Positions 35,693 through 44,303 of a stretch of DNA of 64,000 bases are shown here, piece by piece. The position numbers and the translations under genes were made by a program. The stretch comes from Rhodonellum sp041748555 (lineage in GTDB: Bacteria; Bacteroidota; Bacteroidia; Cytophagales; Cyclobacteriaceae), in the NCBI GenBank assembly GCA_041748555.1, contig JBGTDA010000034.1:70463-134462 (forward strand). The letters are read 5' to 3'. The notes beneath the pieces are model-generated. The model was not told the origin of the DNA. It saw only the letters and a program-made list of their open reading frames with translations, and did not search any database. Position 1 is the first letter of the stretch. Every line of letters begins with the position of its first letter.

Positions 35693-36634
35693 ACCCTGCG
35701 ATAAGTTACCTCAATTGTGCCTTAAAGTTACATTTTCTAAGCTTCAAAATTCACTCCAAGCTAGCACCGGAGGTTGGGGTAATCAAGCAAGCGTGAAATC
35801 TTAATTCAGATAAATTTCCTGAATTTAGTTCAATGAATCAACCTCTTCACCCATGGGCAGTTGAAAGGCTTTCCTGCCCACGATCAATCCCATACCGGCT
35901 GCACTTTGTTGTTTACGGCTGTTTTGACAACCAAGTCGCTTTCAATAAGGGAGGCTCCGCCGAAATTGATAATGCCTAGCCGGCCCATATAGCAAATGGC
36001 TACCTGATGTCTCGCGGGTAAGCTTGTAACAAATCAGGAACTTACTTGCTGAAATCTATTTCGGAACAACCTTAAAGCGCAGAAGAGATGGGTTTTCCTT
36101 CATCCTTTATTTTAAAGTTCCACACACTTAATGACCATTATACATGCATAGTCATTTTGTCAGGTTGATTGTATTTACTTGATAACCAATTCCATACCAG
36201 TATCGGGATTCAAAAATCCCTTCTCTCATCTTCAACAGGTATGTTTATAACACTGGGTTTATTTATTTTGGATTGAAGGACTAAATCCGGTCCGGTTTAT
36301 TGAATCTATTTATCGAGGATTAAAAATCTTATCCCTGTCTTATAATATATCGTTTATTCATAAGGTCATAAGTTTAGTATCTTAAATCTTCTCGTGGTAG
36401 ATCATGAAATTGGACGAAATAAATAATTCTATGGTTCATGTTCCTTTTAAGTTACAAACCGTAGCATTAATGAAACCTCTGGGAGGTGAATGGCTTTGAA
36501 TGACGGTAGCCTCAAAAACTTAAATTCCGCCAATTAAGTTAGTGTCGGTAATTGTTGAAAAATATGTCCAACCCGGATTTAAGCTGCTATAATTTTGAGA
36601 ACAATCTTTTGAAATAAAAAACAACCATAATTCC
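35693..36634. other. Gene-poor stretch with an aldolase remnant
   Basis: 942 bases, with an aldolase remnant at 35800-36040 listed separately. The other parts (36041-36634) show no hairpin, repeat or ORF that I trust. Confidence 0.5.
35800..36040 (-). pseudogene. Remnant of class I fructose-bisphosphate aldolase
   Basis: On the reverse strand two frames rebuild the end of a class I aldolase: GIINFGGASLIESDLVVKTA then VNNK, and after a frame change AAGMGLIVGRKAFQLPMGEE and VDSLN. The family ends LINFGGAS...DAVRTAVINKRAGGMGLISGRKAFQRPM..GV.LLN.IQDVYL. A TAA replaces the codon after SLN; the rest of the gene is absent. Confidence 0.8.
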
Positions 36635-37090
36635 ATGAATAACAACATCTTAATAGCTGTGATTGCCTTTTTATGTTCCTGTGGTGAACGGGAGTCAAAT
36701 TTAAATACAAATGATATTGAGGCCATTGAAGAAATGAGTAAAGATCGAGCAGTAGCCTTCAACTCGGGAGATGCACGAAGGATTTCCGACCATTTTACCG
36801 TGGAGGGAATCTTGATGGCTCCGGGAAAATCTGTTGCCCGGGGAAAAAAAGCAGTTGAGGAGTATTATGCAGGCATATTCCGTGAATATGAAACTGTTTT
36901 GGAAAGCTATTACGATGAGGTGGAAGTTTCGGGTGGACTTGGTTTTGGTAGAGGTGAAGCGAAAGTTATGCTGATCTCCAGGCAATCGGGAGACACCACA
37001 TATTCAAGTTCAAAATATCTCAACATTGTCCAAAAGCAGTCAGACGGAACCTGGAAGACTACCCATGATATATGGAATGGCAATGAATGA
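36635..37090 (+). CDS. SnoaL-like/DUF4440 lipoprotein
   Basis: 151 residues. A short lipoprotein leader (MNNNILIAVIAFLCSCGE). The mature part is an NTF2-like fold: AIEEMSKDRAVAFNSGDARR, HFTVEGILMAPGKSVARGKK, and a C-terminal NIVQKQSDGTWKTTHDIWN. The family includes ketosteroid-isomerase-like and binding proteins; function unknown. It precedes the sugar dehydrogenase at 37275 by 184 AT-rich bases. Confidence 0.85.
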   Translation: MNNNILIAVIAFLCSCGERESNLNTNDIEAIEEMSKDRAVAFNSGDARRISDHFTVEGILMAPGKSVARGKKAVEEYYAGIFREYETVLESYYDEVEVSGGLGFGRGEAKVMLISRQSGDTTYSSSKYLNIVQKQSDGTWKTTHDIWNGNE

Positions 37091-37274
37091 TTGTAGATCT
37101 GAAACCTTTTTAAATTTTTCAAAATAAAATTAATTATTTTTTATATGATTATAAAATAAGTTTAGCATGCTGAAAATAATATAATATTTTTTATTATTTA
37201 TTAATATTCTATAGGATTGAATTTTTTTTGGAATATGATTTGGATTCTTTTTTCCATACGTTAAATACATTGAT

Positions 37275-38492
37275 ATGAAAAAATTAATTTACGGTTTTGG
37301 GATTACGGCCGTTGCCATGGGATTAGTTATAGGATGTGCAGACGAAATCTGGGATACCCAAATTCCGGAAACCGACGAGAACCCTACTCAATCAGAGGTA
37401 GCCGGATATGTTTTTAAGCCGGCTTTGGTGCCTGCTACAAATGAACGTGTAGAACAGCTCAGCGTACCCGATGGATTCACAGTCAGCAAATTTGCCGAAA
37501 ATCTGGGTAATCCCCGAATAATAGTAGCGGATGATGCCGGACATGTTTATTTTTCAAATCCTGAAGCCGGAACTGTCGTTTTGCTTGAGGATACGGATGG
37601 AGACGGGACTGCCGACCGGTCTGAAACAGTAGCTGAAATTGATAAGGCTCATGGGCTGACCATCCACAACAATAAATTGTTTATTGTATCTATCAAAGAA
37701 ATTTATTCTGCTGATATACGTGCAGACGGCACACTTGCTGAACCTCAATTACTAAAAAGCGATCTTCCTGACGGTGGACAACATCCCAACCGAACAATTG
37801 CTTTTGGTCCTGATGATCAGATGTATGTAACTATTGGCAGTACCTGCAATGCCTGCCCGGAACCCAATCCATTACATGCAACTATGGTAATTGCCGATGA
37901 AAGTGCCTCCAATATGGAGATATTTGCTTCGGGATTAAGAAATACAGTCGGTTTTGATTGGCATCCAACATCAGGTGCTTTGTGGGGAATGGATCATGGA
38001 ATAGATTGGCTAGGTGATGAGGAGCAAAAGGAAGAATTAAATATTATTGAAGAAGGGGCGGATTATGGCTGGCCGTTTATTTATGAAAACGGAAAATACA
38101 ATCCTGGAAACAGACCTCCCGGGAATATAACTTATGCAGAATACAGTGAACAAAGTACTTTCCCAACTCTTCTATATACTGCCCATGCCGCTCCGATGGA
38201 AATGATCTTTTATGGAGGTAGTCAGTTTCCGGAAGAGTATCAAGGAGATGCTTTTGTTGCTTATCGGGGTTCGTGGAACAGAAGCACGGCCGTTGGATAT
38301 AAAGTGGCAAGATTGAGGTTCGAGAATGGAGAACCTGCCGGATTTGATGATTTTCTCACCGGGTTTTTGGTGGACAATAATAGGGCACATTTTGGAAGAT
38401 TGGTGGGACTAACCATCCTTCCGGATGGCTCATTACTGGTTTCGGAGGACACCAATGGCGTAATCTATCGAATTGCATTTGGAAATGATTAG
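37275..38492 (+). CDS. PQQ-dependent sugar (sorbosone-type) dehydrogenase, lipoprotein
   Basis: 405 residues. A lipoprotein signal (VAMGLVIGC, Cys21). The rest is a soluble glucose/sorbosone dehydrogenase propeller: LSVPDGFTVSKFAENLGNPR early, LEDTDGDGTADRSETVAE, HPNRTIAFGPDDQMYVTIGS, GLRNTVGFDWHPTSGALWGM and EEGADYGWPFIYENG. It is predicted to oxidise a sugar or aldehyde in the periplasm with PQQ. No pqq synthesis genes lie in the window, so the cofactor could be imported. A decayed relative lies at 22347-23175. A hairpin terminator follows. Confidence 0.9.
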   Translation: MKKLIYGFGITAVAMGLVIGCADEIWDTQIPETDENPTQSEVAGYVFKPALVPATNERVEQLSVPDGFTVSKFAENLGNPRIIVADDAGHVYFSNPEAGTVVLLEDTDGDGTADRSETVAEIDKAHGLTIHNNKLFIVSIKEIYSADIRADGTLAEPQLLKSDLPDGGQHPNRTIAFGPDDQMYVTIGSTCNACPEPNPLHATMVIADESASNMEIFASGLRNTVGFDWHPTSGALWGMDHGIDWLGDEEQKEELNIIEEGADYGWPFIYENGKYNPGNRPPGNITYAEYSEQSTFPTLLYTAHAAPMEMIFYGGSQFPEEYQGDAFVAYRGSWNRSTAVGYKVARLRFENGEPAGFDDFLTGFLVDNNRAHFGRLVGLTILPDGSLLVSEDTNGVIYRIAFGND

Positions 38493-38575
38493 TATTTGCT
38501 GCAGAGATTGTGGAGTATATAAGTATTTTTATAAACAAAATAGTGTGAAAAATAATTGACTTGTGAAAATTTTAG

Positions 38576-38609
38576 AAATAGTTCGGGATGATTCCCGGAA
38601 CTATTTTTT
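38576..38609 (+). terminator. Terminator of the sugar dehydrogenase gene
   Basis: The arms aaatagttcggga and tcccggaactattt pair with one bulged base, followed by T6. It lies 84 bases after the stop. Confidence 0.85.
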
Positions 38610-38782
38610 CTGATGAATTAAACAGATAATAATACGCTCTTTGGATTTTTTGATATTCGGTCTCCCAACTTCCTGCTATTTTCACATTGTCTGCTCTATA
38701 AGGCAGCATTTTTGAATTGGATTTTTAAATATGGAGGTTTGAGAAAATGCACTTTTATAAATTTCTAAATCAGAAAAACCTT

Positions 38783-39697
38783 ATGAATTCAAAAACTACC
38801 GACCACTTTGAGGTCCTTATCATTGGCGGAAGCTTTGCGGGATTGTCAGCCGGATTGTCTTTGGGCAGAGCATTACGCAAAGTCCTGATCGTCGACAGCG
38901 GTCATCCCTGCAACATTAAGACTCCCAACTCTCATAATTTCATTACTCACGATGGAGAGAAGCCTTCTGTTTTAGCTCAAAAGGCAAAAAAAGATGTTTT
39001 ACAGTATCCTACAGTAACTTTTTGGGAGGACCGTGTAGTGGATGCCGAACAAAAAGGAGAGGGTTTTGAATTCCGGACTCAGAAAGGAAAATTTTTTTCT
39101 GCCAAAAAAATCATCTTTGCCACCGGTGTTACCGATCTCATGCCTGATATCCAGGGCTTCGAAGAATGCTGGGGTATATCTGTACTCCATTGCCCTTATT
39201 GCCATGGATATGAAGTCAAAAATCAAAAAACAGGATTATTGGGTAACGGGGACATGGGATTTGAATTCTCCAAAATCATTACCCACTGGACAAATGATCT
39301 TATCCTGTTTACCAACGGCAAATCCACTTTGTCAACAGAACAAACCCAACTACTGACAGAAGCGGGGGTACAGATTGAGGAGGAGACAATTACGGAATTG
39401 GAACATGAGGATGGATTTCTTCAAAACGTCATCCTGAAAAACAAATCAAAAATTCCCGTCAAGGCGATCTATGCGAAACCCGAAATCCGTCAACAAACTG
39501 ACTTACCCGTTCAACTGGGATGTAAACTCAATGATCATGGATTGATAGAAGTGGATATATTCCAGCAATCTGATGTGTCTGATATTTATGCAGCAGGTGA
39601 TAATTCAAGTGTGGGACGCTCTGTTGCAGTTGCCACTGCGGCAGGTTCAGTAGCCGGAATGATGCTGAACAAAGATATGATAGAAAGCCGGTTCTGA
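38783..39697 (+). CDS. NAD(P)/FAD-dependent oxidoreductase, thioredoxin-reductase-like
   Basis: 304 residues from ATG 38783; a methionine 12 codons upstream is possible but adds an atypical leader. An FAD motif (FEVLIIGGSFAGLSAGLSL), the redox-active pair in LHCPYCHGYEV (CxxC, with the adjacent tyrosine rather than alanine), an NADPH-binding region (TGLLGNGDMGFEFSKII), and the C-terminal IYAAGDNSS motif. The CPYCHGYE signature is that of a thioredoxin-reductase-like family widespread in Bacteroidota and bacilli whose partner is not established. Confidence 0.9.
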   Translation: MNSKTTDHFEVLIIGGSFAGLSAGLSLGRALRKVLIVDSGHPCNIKTPNSHNFITHDGEKPSVLAQKAKKDVLQYPTVTFWEDRVVDAEQKGEGFEFRTQKGKFFSAKKIIFATGVTDLMPDIQGFEECWGISVLHCPYCHGYEVKNQKTGLLGNGDMGFEFSKIITHWTNDLILFTNGKSTLSTEQTQLLTEAGVQIEEETITELEHEDGFLQNVILKNKSKIPVKAIYAKPEIRQQTDLPVQLGCKLNDHGLIEVDIFQQSDVSDIYAAGDNSSVGRSVAVATAAGSVAGMMLNKDMIESRF

Positions 39698-39757
39698 GAC
39701 AGACTAATCTACTATCTCCTTTCTCCTTTCTACCTTCTACCCTCTTCATCTCCCGTC

Positions 39758-40666
39758 TCATGTCTGCTTTAGCTGATACGAGGCAGACCATTTGGCATGG
39801 TTGGCCGGTTGTATGGGATGTCCGAAATGTTTTGCATAGATCTTGGTAAACATAGCTCCGAAAAATAGTATCAGGCAGGTATAGTTTACCCACAACATGA
39901 TCAGAATGATGGTGCCTGCGGCGCCGAAACTTGAGGTAGGATCGGATATTCCAAAATACAATCCCAATAAAGTTTTTCCAATAGAAAAAAGCAAAGAAGT
40001 TACCATGGCACCTACCCAAACTGATCTCCATTGAATCTTCACGTCCGGCAAAACCTTGAACATAATGGCAAACAGTAAAGTCACAATTCCAAATGAAACC
40101 AGAAAATTCACAACTTCTACGAAAAAATAAATGTTATCTCCAAAATTATCTGTAATCCAGTCGCTTACTACAGAAATTATCGAGGATAACAATAAAGTGA
40201 TCAAAAGCAAAAAAGCCAACACCAGGATCAGTCCCAATGAACTAGCCCTGTCAACCAGTAACTTTTTAAAATTGTTATCCGGAACGGCTTCTACATCCCA
40301 AAGATAATTCAATGTTTTTTGTAATTGAAAAAACAAGGTTGTGGCACCATATACCAATGCCCCGATTCCTATTATTTTCATAAATACATTTGAATCCTCA
40401 ACCGCCGAGTTTTCCAGAATACCTTCTAAACTCTTAGCAGTACTTTCACCCATTATTCCGCCAAGCTGATTGCTCACTTCTCCCTGAACAGCCTCCTCAC
40501 CAAAAAATATCCCGGCCGCCCAAATAATGATCATCAAAAGACCCGGAATTGAAAAAATGGCAAAATAGGAGATTGTGGCACTTTCTCGAAATGGGTCGAC
40601 ATCATTCCAACTACTTGCGGATTTAAATAAGATTGATTTTAAGTCTTTGAATTTAATTATTTTCAT
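39758..40666 (-). CDS. YihY/virulence factor BrkB family membrane protein
   Basis: 302 residues, six membrane segments. Typical motifs: the start ATISYFAIFSIPGLLMIII, GATTLFFQLQKTLNYLWDVE, and the end GAMVTSLLFSIGKTLLGLYF and GAAGTIILIMLWVNYTCLIL. Function is unproven; once misnamed RNase BN. It is the last gene on its strand, converging on the flavoprotein gene. Confidence 0.93.
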   Translation of the reverse strand: MKIIKFKDLKSILFKSASSWNDVDPFRESATISYFAIFSIPGLLMIIIWAAGIFFGEEAVQGEVSNQLGGIMGESTAKSLEGILENSAVEDSNVFMKIIGIGALVYGATTLFFQLQKTLNYLWDVEAVPDNNFKKLLVDRASSLGLILVLAFLLLITLLLSSIISVVSDWITDNFGDNIYFFVEVVNFLVSFGIVTLLFAIMFKVLPDVKIQWRSVWVGAMVTSLLFSIGKTLLGLYFGISDPTSSFGAAGTIILIMLWVNYTCLILFFGAMFTKIYAKHFGHPIQPANHAKWSASYQLKQT

Positions 40667-41077
40667 ATAAAGTATTTTCAGAAGAAATTTAAAATGAAGT
40701 GAATAAAATAATAAATCATTCCACTGAATACTCTGAAATCAATGGAGATGCAGGGCTCAAAAACCCAATGCGTTGGGAAAAACAAGAATTAAGCCATTTT
40801 GGATCTGAAATGAGGCACGTTTTTCGAAAGAAGATTTAATATTATTCTTAATTAGATAACATGAACATCTTCAAATGGTTTATTAAAATAGCGATTTTGA
40901 AGTTTTGAAGTAATATTAACCTAAAACGCAAAACGGGTCGATGGCCGGCTTGAGGCTTTAATGAAACAGTTTGGATAATGTTTGAACTATAGAAATAACT
41001 TGATATGCATAAAAATGAACAAAAATATGACCGGTAATACTTATCAGAATCTTGTTTCACCTTAAAAAAATAACATA
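40667..41077. other. Divergent intergenic stretch
   Basis: 411 AT-rich bases between the yihY-like gene and a lipoprotein gene, so it holds both promoters. No repeat recognised. Confidence 0.4.
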
Positions 41078-41485
41078 ATGAAAAATTTAATCAACGTTCT
41101 GGGTCTATCCGCAGTTATCTGCTTTTCAGGTTGCGAGGGAAACAGAAGCACCAATAATGCTGATTATGATGACACTGAAAGATTGGAGGCAGATACCAAT
41201 GCCATCGATGGAAACCTAAACCCTAGAGGTTTACCTGAAGAAACCATTCCTGACAACAGCCAATATTCCGGGGACACGCTTATCCACGACAATCCGCTTC
41301 AAAAGGCCGATCTTCCCGAAGGGATCAGAAATGAAATCGATAAAGATCCCAATATCAGGAATAAAACAATAACACAAAGCCGAACATATTCTCTGGAAAA
41401 TCAAAGGATGTATGAACTGACTTTTGAAGGAGAAGGCGAAATTATTGTTTTTGATGAAAAAGGAGTAAGAGTGAAACGAAATTAG
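41078..41485 (+). CDS. Small lipoprotein of unknown function
   Basis: 135 residues. Lipoprotein leader VLGLSAVICFSGC. The middle is an acidic, Asn/Asp-rich linker; residues 80-135 (LPEGIRNEIDKDPNIRNKTI to GEIIVFDEKGVRVKRN) form a compact alpha/beta end that recalls PepSY-like or BLIP-like single repeats. No family certain. A terminator with T8 follows. Confidence 0.75.
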   Translation: MKNLINVLGLSAVICFSGCEGNRSTNNADYDDTERLEADTNAIDGNLNPRGLPEETIPDNSQYSGDTLIHDNPLQKADLPEGIRNEIDKDPNIRNKTITQSRTYSLENQRMYELTFEGEGEIIVFDEKGVRVKRN

Positions 41486-41537
41486 ATCAATATATAAATC
41501 GATCAATTCACATTTAGAAATCAGAAATTTCAAATAG

Positions 41538-41572
41538 GACAAACAAGCCCTTGGTTCGTTTGTCTTTTTTTT
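41538..41572 (+). terminator. Terminator of the small lipoprotein gene
   Basis: A 7-bp perfect outer stem, gacaaac / gtttgtc, around a 13-base loop that can add two inner pairs, with T8 directly after. It lies 53 bases after the stop. Confidence 0.85.
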
Positions 41573-41658
41573 CCCTCTGGAATTTCGTAATACCACGCCT
41601 ACACACACATTGGATTTTCTTTAATTTTGATAGGAATCCCAAAAGATTTACAGAAATA

Positions 41659-42399
41659 ATGCAATTACCTGAAAATAGCAATTCACCTGAAGATGAAGAA
41701 ATACGCAGACTATTGCTTGAATTGGAAAATTTAGAAATTAAATTTCAGGATGTGAATCAAAGATTAGGTGAATTTGAAAAATTGATTCACCTATACCTGG
41801 ATAAACAGATTTCCAGAATCATTGAATTGTATGCCATATATAAAAATCAGAAAAAAGCGAAAAAGGTCAAGCGCCTGGAACAAAAGAAAAGGGGCAAGAA
41901 CTATAAAGAGTCTTCAACCGAACCTGCTAATTATAAAAAAAGGCACGAATCCGAATTGATTTTATATGAATCTGAGCAGCAGGAACTTAGAAGAATCTAT
42001 AAAGAGGCAATTGTGCAGGTTCATCCCGATAAAATCAATCATGGTGGAGAAGATGATAACATCAAAAAAGCCACTGCCATAACGGCACAGCTCAATGGTC
42101 TTTATAAAAACGGCGAGCTTGAGGAATTGATTAATTTTTATCAATATGTAATTCTGGGAAATTCAAATTCAAATGAAGCTGGATACCAAACTGTGGTGGT
42201 GGATTCTAAAATTCGCCTTTCTTCCCTAAGAAAAAAGAAGGACACACTTTTTCAAAATTTGAATGAACTTGAAAATTCCTATTTGTATACAATATTGATG
42301 ACTCATGAAGATCCACTTACTTTTATTGATGAATTGAGTGTTCAATTTGGGGAAAGAATCCAACAACTGGAAAAAAGAACCAGGACGGCCTCAAATTGA
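41659..42399 (+). CDS. Coiled-coil protein with a J-domain-like helical hairpin
   Basis: 246 residues from the ATG at 41659; the frame is open further upstream but that part overlaps the terminator. Residues 1-90 are helical and charged (LLELENLEIKFQDVNQRLGE). Residues 105-165 look like a divergent J-domain: RRIYKEAIVQVHPDKINHGG has the HPD motif at 122-124 and the helices on both sides (TAITAQLNGLYKNGELEELI). The C-terminus is again helical. J-domains stimulate DnaK ATPase, so this may be a specialised co-chaperone; its client is unknown. No dnaK is in the window. Confidence 0.8.
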   Translation: MQLPENSNSPEDEEIRRLLLELENLEIKFQDVNQRLGEFEKLIHLYLDKQISRIIELYAIYKNQKKAKKVKRLEQKKRGKNYKESSTEPANYKKRHESELILYESEQQELRRIYKEAIVQVHPDKINHGGEDDNIKKATAITAQLNGLYKNGELEELINFYQYVILGNSNSNEAGYQTVVVDSKIRLSSLRKKKDTLFQNLNELENSYLYTILMTHEDPLTFIDELSVQFGERIQQLEKRTRTASN

Positions 42400-42437
42400 G
42401 ATTGTAAATCTGCTTTTATTGGAGAAAAAAAAATATA

Positions 42438-42475
42438 AATGCTACAAGAATTTTAAATAAAACTCTTGTAGCATT
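42438..42475 (-). terminator. Terminator between converging genes, mainly for the minus gene
   Basis: The 12-bp perfect arms aatgctacaaga / tcttgtagcatt enclose a 14-base loop. On the minus strand it is followed by a run of nine T (the A9 at 42425-42433), so it ends the heme-binding gene; + transcripts from 41659 may end here too. Confidence 0.8.
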
Positions 42476-42482
42476 GAAAGTC

Positions 42483-42881
42483 CTATATTGCTTTGGCGCC
42501 AGCCAATGCAACTTCATGATCATTTTCAACTGAGCTGCCGGATACGCCGATGGCTCCGATTATTTCTCCTGAGCTATCCTTTATTATGACTCCTCCGGGA
42601 AAGGTTATCAAACCACCGTTTGAATGTTCGATATTGTAAAGCGGAGCTCCCGGCTGAACTGCCGGACTTAAATCCTGTGTATTCATCATAAAAAAAGCAG
42701 CTGTTCGCGCTTTCTTTAAACTAATATCAATGGATCCGATCCAAGCGCCGTCCATTCTAGCAAAGGCTGTCATATTAGCTCCGGCATCTACAACACAGAT
42801 GTCCATTTTTGTGTCCAATTCAGCTGCTTTTGATTTGGCTGCATCAATTGCCTTTTCAGCTTGTTGTAATGTAATATTCAT
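42483..42881 (-). CDS. GlcG/HbpS family heme-binding or cofactor-binding protein
   Basis: 132 residues, complete for the family (PF03928). LQQAEKAIDAAKSKAAELDT opens helix one, ICVVDAGANMTAFARMDGAW is the central strand pair, SIDISLKKARTAAFFMM the second helix, GGLITFPGGVIIKDSSGEII and GAIGVSGSSVENDHEVA the end. Members bind heme or corrinoid-like ligands or play a role in glycolate or propanediol loci; here no such locus is near. Cytoplasmic, no signal. Confidence 0.9.
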   Translation of the reverse strand: MNITLQQAEKAIDAAKSKAAELDTKMDICVVDAGANMTAFARMDGAWIGSIDISLKKARTAAFFMMNTQDLSPAVQPGAPLYNIEHSNGGLITFPGGVIIKDSSGEIIGAIGVSGSSVENDHEVALAGAKAI

Positions 42882-42989
42882 AATTTCTTATTTGTTGTTG
42901 TTTTACTATTAATTCTCAGATTTCAAAAATACTAAATACATAATTTATCCCACCGGATAATTTTTATATTTTGCAATCAAATTTCTACT

Positions 42990-43523
42990 ATGCAAAAAAT
43001 TAAAATAGGAATCATCACTTCATCTGACCGTGCAGCCTCAAATGTTTATGAGGATATATCAGGAAAAGAAATTATCAGAACATTGAATGAATATCTTGTG
43101 TCTGATTGGTCTCCTGTGTACCGGGTCGTTCCGGATGAGCAGGAAATTTTGGAAGCAACCATGATTGAGTTATGTGATGTGGAAGGTTGTTGCCTTGTGG
43201 TAACCACGGGAGGTACCGGGCCGGCTTTGCGGGATGTAACACCCGAAGCGACTGAATCGGTTTGCCAAAAAATGATGCCGGGATTCGGCGAGCTGATGAG
43301 GCAGGTGAGTTTGCAATATGTGTCTACAGCAATACTTTCCAGACAAACAGCCGGTATCCGTAACAAAAGTTTAATAGTAAATCTCCCCGGAAAACCTACG
43401 GCTATCCGTCAATGTTTGGATGCTGTTTTTCCTGCCATACCCTATTGTATAGATTTGATTGAAGGGCCTTATTTAAATAATAATGAGGATATTATAAAAA
43501 TATTAAGACCTAAAAACAATTAG
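42990..43523 (+). CDS. mog: Molybdopterin adenylyltransferase
   Basis: 177 residues. KIGIITSSDRAASNVYEDIS at the start, the CCLVVTTGGTGPALRDVTPE loop (GTGxxxRDVTPE) at 72-90, and LIVNLPGKPTAIRQCLDAVF later are MogA signatures. It adenylates molybdopterin before metal insertion. MoeA, the next enzyme, is encoded at 44304 on the opposite strand; a TauE/SafE exporter lies between. Confidence 0.93.
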   Translation: MQKIKIGIITSSDRAASNVYEDISGKEIIRTLNEYLVSDWSPVYRVVPDEQEILEATMIELCDVEGCCLVVTTGGTGPALRDVTPEATESVCQKMMPGFGELMRQVSLQYVSTAILSRQTAGIRNKSLIVNLPGKPTAIRQCLDAVFPAIPYCIDLIEGPYLNNNEDIIKILRPKNN

Positions 43524-43538
43524 AAATTCCAGCCAAGC

Positions 43539-44273
43539 CTAAGTAAGTAATAATTTGATTGCGGCGATGATAAGTACAAAGGCCAACAGTTTTTTCAGGA
43601 AATTTCCGGTAAAATATTTGGCACCTAAAAAAGATCCCAATGTCCCTCCTGCCAAAGCCACAATCACAAGTGTGATCATATTGGATGTAATATCAAGGCC
43701 AAGGGTGGCCTGCCCCATTAGCCCGGCTGCAGAATTAACGGTTATGAAAATCGCCGATACTGCTGCTGCCTCCTTCATCTTCATCCATCCCAATAAAAGA
43801 ATCACCGGTGTCAATAATATTCCGCCACCGATTCCGATCAGTCCGGAAAGAAAACCGATGATCCCTCCGATCCCCAATACCAGGATCCACGAAATATTAT
43901 TCGTGGTTTCATTTTCTCTGGGATTGAATCCCAAAAATTTTACAATCGGCACTATCAATATGATTCCCAGAACCCTTTTATAAAGCACCGGATCCACATC
44001 AATACTTCCGCCTAAATATGCCGCCGGGATAGAAGCAAGGGCAATAACAAAGAAGAACTTCCAATTAAAATCAACAATCCGGTAGTATTGATAAAAGGCC
44101 ATAAGGGAGACGAAAACATTCAACACCAGTGCTGAGGGCCTCATTACATCAGGAGAAAATGCGAACAAGGCCATTAAAGCCAAATACCCACTTGCTCCCC
44201 CATGTCCAACTGAGGCGTATAAAAAAGCAACGAAAAACAACAGTACATAAAAAACAATCTGAAATTCTCCCAT
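43539..44273 (-). CDS. TauE/SafE family sulfite/anion exporter
   Basis: 244 residues, about eight membrane segments. Family signatures: FLYASVGHGGASGYLALMAL at the N-terminus and SGLIGIGGGILLTPVILLLG in the middle, the two inverted-repeat halves of the TauE/SafE fold. Members export sulfite, sulfonates or related anions; the solute is not readable. It stands between mog and moeA, which may hint at molybdate, tungstate or a sulfite oxidase link (inference). The stop lies 16 bases from the mog stop. Confidence 0.9.
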   Translation of the reverse strand: MGEFQIVFYVLLFFVAFLYASVGHGGASGYLALMALFAFSPDVMRPSALVLNVFVSLMAFYQYYRIVDFNWKFFFVIALASIPAAYLGGSIDVDPVLYKRVLGIILIVPIVKFLGFNPRENETTNNISWILVLGIGGIIGFLSGLIGIGGGILLTPVILLLGWMKMKEAAAVSAIFITVNSAAGLMGQATLGLDITSNMITLVIVALAGGTLGSFLGAKYFTGNFLKKLLAFVLIIAAIKLLLT

Positions 44274-44303
44274 GTAGAATAGAATACGGTGAATTAGCCT
44301 TTT

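Noticed and set aside
39528..40031. 167-residue ORF opposite the thioredoxin-reductase-like gene and overlapping yihY
   Set aside because: It overlaps two well-supported genes in other frames and matches no family.
42400..42482. tRNA or small RNA at the hairpin between converging genes
   Set aside because: The hairpin with a T run on the minus strand is adequately explained as a terminator.
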